This document shows, in pieces, positions 61,901-64,000 of a DNA stretch of 64,000 nucleotides; position 1 is the stretch's first letter; each line of letters opens with the position of its first letter. Under the pieces are notes generated by a model. It was given only the letters and a program-made list of their open reading frames with translations, had not been told where the DNA came from and did not search any database. Source of the stretch: Cellulomonas rhizosphaerae (GTDB taxonomy: Bacteria; Actinomycetota; Actinomycetes; Actinomycetales; Cellulomonadaceae); the NCBI RefSeq assembly GCF_003470205.1, contig NZ_QWKP01000223.1, positions 1 to 64,000 on the forward strand, read 5' to 3'. Made by a program: the position numbers and the translations under genes.

Positions 61901-62570
61901 CCGTTCGGCGCTCGGGTGGCTCGCGGACGGGCACGACACCCTGCCCGACGAGCTCGGCTACTTCCTCGACCGCACGTGGCGCATGCACCCCGACCTCACG
62001 GCGGCCGTGAGCCGGCTGTCCTACGAGGACCGGCTGACCTGCGTGCCGCAGACCGCCGACCGGGACCTCGACGGCATCACGCCCGGGGTCCGGGTGCTGC
62101 TGGTCGACCACGAGGGCGACGCGGTGAGCTCGGCGGCCGAGGCGACCGTCGTGGTCGAGCAGGTCCGGGCCGTCGTAGGCCGCCGCTGGCGCGACCCCGC
62201 CGACGGCACGGACCGGCCGCTGACCAGCGCGGACGTGCTCGTCGTCGCGCCCTACAACGCGCAGGTCTCGACCGTCCGGAAGGCCCTCGACGCCGCCGGT
62301 CTGCAGGGGACCCGCGTGGGCACGGTCGACAAGTTCCAGGGGCAGGAGGCACCCGTCGCGCTGCTGACGACCGCGGCGTCGTCGCCCGACGACGTGCCCC
62401 GCGGCATGGAGTTCCTCATCAACCGCAACCGCGTCAACGTGGCGATCTCCCGGGCGCAGTGGTGCGCGATCGTCGTCCGCTCGCGCACCCTCACGGACTA
62501 CCTCCCCTCGCGCCCCGAGCAGCTCGCCGAGCTCGGCGCGTTCCTCGGCCTGGGAACCCCGCCGGACTGA
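58995..62570 (+). CDS. RecB-like nuclease fused to SF1 helicase (TM0106 family)
   Basis: A 1191-residue putative nucleic-acid-processing enzyme. The N-terminal part (about residues 10-235) is a RecB/Cas4-like nuclease region with HDTKLARSAKTTALVQLAAYADQL and a CGTCDVC cluster. An RNase H-like segment follows (DIFFDFEGDPLW, VYHYAPYEKTALHRL, DYNEYDCVSTLRL). A DNA2/NAM7-type helicase completes it: Walker A QGPPGTGKTYTGG near residue 815, Walker B LVVDEAGQF near 924, then DKFQGQEAP and NRVNVAISRAQ. GTG 58995 is the only sensible start. It probably acts in repair or defence; the DUF2786 gene may be a partner. Confidence 0.88.
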   Translation: MFLLDDGGLVLSPSDLTHAATCEFAVVRALDARLGRAPAVQLEADAMLARVSTLGQVHEQQVLAGYGPRVVQIARPTWEHATERATLVEVQKRTLAALRSGAPVVYQAGFFDGTFSGWADFVVRQPDDRYAVHDTKLARSAKTTALVQLAAYADQLVRVGVPTADEVHLVLGDRKVSSHRLADLLPVYRDRRARLEALLAERRADDSPLRWRDERYAACGTCDVCAPEVAAHRDVLLVADMRKTQRARLADAGIETIDALAASTEPVDGLSGATLGKLRLQARLQVGPGGVTREVADGAPLAFEVVDPAAIVALPAPSAGDIFFDFEGDPLWTDDSVPADSPADWGLEYLFGVVEAPVGDADPGFVPFWAHDRVQERAALVAFVNYVQSRLARHPDLHVYHYAPYEKTALHRLAGRHGVYEEVIDQWAKDGLLVDLYATVRHSLRVGAASYSLKKLEPLYMGDHLRESDVTNAAASIVEYAEACAERDAGHDEEWQRRLGEIADYNEYDCVSTLRLRDFLLEQVGGSGSADDGAAGPGAGGGDKGDGAGPEVDELEVRLREGAAALRAVVPTDEATDEAAARERDAHALELLGACLAYHQRDDKPFWWAHFARFRDPVDEWSDARSTLLVTGPVDVVADWHVTPKAKRPRRELRLRGTLEPGSEIRAGAKPFVLYDAPPSFTTIPHNGLRGATGSEVLSVETVEDDDAPGGSWDVVTVRETIDATAEQGDDLPMGLTPGRPPVTDNIAAAIRELATTVASGLPRLPQHAALDILRRVPPRTRSGLPLPRPDGPQGTTEAITDAVLDLDHSYLAVQGPPGTGKTYTGGHVIAQLAMQGWRIGVVAQSHAVVANMLQSVIAAGFPPERIAKRNKDKDADLPWRPVPNDRDYGAFYASVTGGGYVVGGTTWDFVNAKRMPDEPFDLLVVDEAGQFALANVVAVSGIARNLMLLGDPQQLPQVSQGSHPFPVDRSALGWLADGHDTLPDELGYFLDRTWRMHPDLTAAVSRLSYEDRLTCVPQTADRDLDGITPGVRVLLVDHEGDAVSSAAEATVVVEQVRAVVGRRWRDPADGTDRPLTSADVLVVAPYNAQVSTVRKALDAAGLQGTRVGTVDKFQGQEAPVALLTTAASSPDDVPRGMEFLINRNRVNVAISRAQWCAIVVRSRTLTDYLPSRPEQLAELGAFLGLGTPPD

Positions 62571-62685
62571 GGCGAGCGGCGTCATCATGCGGCTCGCTCA
62601 GCGCACGTCCAGGTTCATCGCGTACGGTTCCGTGGTCCGCCGCCTCGTCGCCCGGGGTGGAGCCCCCGAAACGACGGAGTACCTC

Positions 62686-63675
62686 GTGCGCAGCACGACA
62701 CGAGCCCGCGGCCTGGCCGCCGGTGCACTCGCCCTGACCCTGGCCGCCACGCTCGCCGCGTGCGGCACCGACTCCGGTGACGGGTCGACCGCGTCGCCGT
62801 CCGCCTCGTCGAGCAGCTCCCCGCAGCCGACGACCGCGACCGCGAGCGCCGCCGACATCGCGTCGGTCAAGAAGATCACGGTCGTGGGTGACGCCGGCAA
62901 GGAGCCCAAGGTCACGCTCCCCGAGAAGCCGTTCTCCGTGGGCGGTCTCGTCGTGAACGTCGTCAAGGACGGTGACGGCGACGCGATCGAGGACGGCCAG
63001 CACCTCAGCGTGCAGATCGTCGCGATCTCGGGTGCGGACGGCTCGGTCCTGCAGTCGAGCTACCCCGACAGCGCCGAGTCGTTCACCGCGGGCGCGACGC
63101 AGATCCCCGACCTCGACGCCGCGCTCAAGGGCACCCACGTGGGCGTCCGCCTGACGTTCGCCGCCCCGTCGGCCGCCACGGCGACGACCCCCGCGGCGAC
63201 CCAGGTCTTCGCGCTCGAGGTCGTCGGCGCCAAGACGATCCCGACCCGCGCCGAGGGCGACGCCGTCGCCCCCGAGGCCGGCCTGCCGACCGTCACGCTC
63301 AGCGACAAGGGCGAGCCGACCATCGAGCCCTCGACCGAGAAGGCGCCGACCACGCTCGTCGCCCAGCCGCTCATCAAGGGCAAGGGCGCGGAGGTCAAGA
63401 AGGGCCAGACGGTCACCGTGAAGTACTCGGGCTGGCTCTGGGACGGCACCGCGTTCGACTCGTCCTGGTCCCGCACGCCGGACACCTACGACGTCGCCAA
63501 CATCGGCGAGGGCCAGGTCATCGCCGGTTGGAACGAGGGCCTCGTCGGCCAGACCGTCGGCAGCCAGGTCCTGCTGGTCGTGCCGCCGGACAAGGGCTAC
63601 GGCGAACAGGCGTCGGGCTCGATCCCCGCGAACTCGACGCTCGTCTTCGTCGTGGACATCCTCGACGCCAGCTGA
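62686..63675 (+). CDS. FKBP-type peptidyl-prolyl isomerase lipoprotein
   Basis: Likely catalyses proline isomerisation of exported proteins outside the membrane. The 329-residue precursor has the lipoprotein signal RARGLAAGALALTLAATLAACG (lipobox LAAC), a Ser/Thr-rich tether and a first domain that looks like a degenerate FKBP. The C-terminal FKBP is complete: GQTVTVKYSGWLWDGTAFDSSW, GQVIAGWNEGLVGQTVGSQVLLVVPPDKGYGE and SIPANSTLVFVVDILD. GTG 62686 is preferred because it places the signal at the N-terminus. A strong terminator follows. Confidence 0.9.
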   Translation: MRSTTRARGLAAGALALTLAATLAACGTDSGDGSTASPSASSSSSPQPTTATASAADIASVKKITVVGDAGKEPKVTLPEKPFSVGGLVVNVVKDGDGDAIEDGQHLSVQIVAISGADGSVLQSSYPDSAESFTAGATQIPDLDAALKGTHVGVRLTFAAPSAATATTPAATQVFALEVVGAKTIPTRAEGDAVAPEAGLPTVTLSDKGEPTIEPSTEKAPTTLVAQPLIKGKGAEVKKGQTVTVKYSGWLWDGTAFDSSWSRTPDTYDVANIGEGQVIAGWNEGLVGQTVGSQVLLVVPPDKGYGEQASGSIPANSTLVFVVDILDAS

Positions 63676-63705
63676 CGAACGCCAGCTGACGTAGCGCAGA
63701 AGCTG

Positions 63706-63746
63706 ACGGCCCGCGTCCCACCCCGAACTGGTGGGCCGCGGGCCGT
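63706..63746 (+). terminator. Terminator of the FKBP gene
   Basis: Seventeen-base arms beginning ACGGCCCGCG and ending GCGGGCCGT pair with one mismatch around a CCGAACT loop, 30 bp after the stop, followed by TTCG. It is very stable and is the clearest one-sided terminator in the window. Confidence 0.8.
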
Positions 63747-63833
63747 TCGCATGCCCGGCTCCGCTCGCTAGGGTGAGGCGAGGGCCGACGGCGGCGCGTC
63801 CGCCGGCTGCCGGCGAGCGACCGGGAGACGAGC

Positions 63834-64000
63834 ATGGCGACGACGCCGAGGATCCGCACCGTGGCCCTCGTCGGCGCGGCAGCCGTCGGCAAGACGACGC
63901 TCGTCGAGGCACTGCTGCACCGCGCGGGCGTGCTCACCCGGCCGGGCCGCGTCGAGGACGGCTCGACGGTGAGCGACCACGAGCCCGAGGAGATCGCCCG
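63834..64000 (+). CDS. Elongation factor G-like GTPase (partial, N-terminus)
   Basis: The first 55 codons are visible before the window ends. They read MATTPRIRTVALVGAAAVGKTTLVEALL, with the G1 loop GAAAVGKT, then HRAGVLTRPGRVEDGSTVSDHEPEE, which matches the EF-G/FusA-like G2 region of actinobacterial EF-G2-type proteins. ATG 63834 follows GGGAGA. Whether it is a ribosomal translocase or a variant cannot be seen from this fragment. Confidence 0.8.
   Translation, partial: MATTPRIRTVALVGAAAVGKTTLVEALLHRAGVLTRPGRVEDGSTVSDHEPEEIA

Overview
The window is uniformly high-GC DNA with dense genes, frequent GTG starts, several likely leaderless promoters and an IdeR/DtxR-type iron box. This points to an actinobacterium. 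A secreted GH10 xylanase with a Pro-Thr linker and a C-terminal CBM2, very like the Cex enzyme of Cellulomonas fimi, together with two sugar-ABC/glycosidase loci, suggests a Cellulomonas-like (Micrococcales) plant-polysaccharide degrader. The genus is inferred, not proven. I saw no rRNA, tRNA, CRISPR array, transposase or prophage block.

Layout. 1-4.6 kb: a very large membrane protein with two related phosphatase-like ectodomains (cut by the left edge), a family 2 glycosyltransferase and a DUF5926-type protein. 4.7-6.4 kb: phosphoglucomutase. 6.5-13 kb: a beta-galactoside locus. A lipoprotein solute-binding protein, two permeases and a LacI regulator form one operon, and a GH42 beta-galactosidase diverges from it across a region holding two copies of a CACAGTnACTGTG-like operator. 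13-17.6 kb: an acetyltransferase, an MFS transporter overlapping an APH-type kinase gene, and a pyruvate oxidase-like ThDP enzyme. 17.6-19.3 kb: the xylanase, with an elaborate upstream repeat and hairpin region. 19.3-25 kb: a VanY-like peptidase, an MFS exporter, gluconokinase, an APC permease, a YtxH-like protein and a succinate-semialdehyde dehydrogenase. 25-30 kb: GTP-dependent PEP carboxykinase divergent from a RamB-like regulator, and a second, paralogous APC permease. 30-31.4 kb: DoxX and SHOCT proteins and a methyltransferase. 31.4-37.9 kb: a second carbohydrate locus (binding protein, two permeases, GH2 glycosidase) with a divergent LacI regulator and paired operators. 38-42 kb: a pseudouridine synthase, a frameshifted lipoprotein gene, a siderophore-interacting protein with an iron box, and a ferritin-like/VIT iron transporter. 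42-44 kb: an RsbW-like ATPase, a small DUF6582-like protein and an F420-type oxidoreductase.

44-54.6 kb is the most unusual part: two translationally coupled giant genes (about 2244 and 1257 residues) of unknown function. The first carries an embedded OmpA-like segment, a hydrophobic stretch and a long beta-rich DUF6603-like core. The second is a chain of beta-sandwich-like modules. To the right lie a methionine aminopeptidase divergent from a tiny XRE regulator across three 14-bp iterons, a membrane/GNAT fusion with a Gfo/Idh/MocA oxidoreductase, a Phd/VapC toxin-antitoxin pair, a DUF2786 protein, a RecB-like nuclease/helicase fusion, an FKBP-type lipoprotein and the start of an EF-G-like GTPase cut by the right edge.

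Much of the window serves sugar capture and central carbon switching: oligosaccharide import, glycosidases, Pgm, gluconokinase, PEPCK and a pyruvate oxidase-like enzyme. Perfect or near-perfect inverted repeats of 11-22 bp without U-tracts mark many gene ends. They fit actinobacterial I-shaped terminators, but two sites share a stem sequence and look like a dispersed repeat. All motif, start-site and operator calls were made by eye, with no database search.
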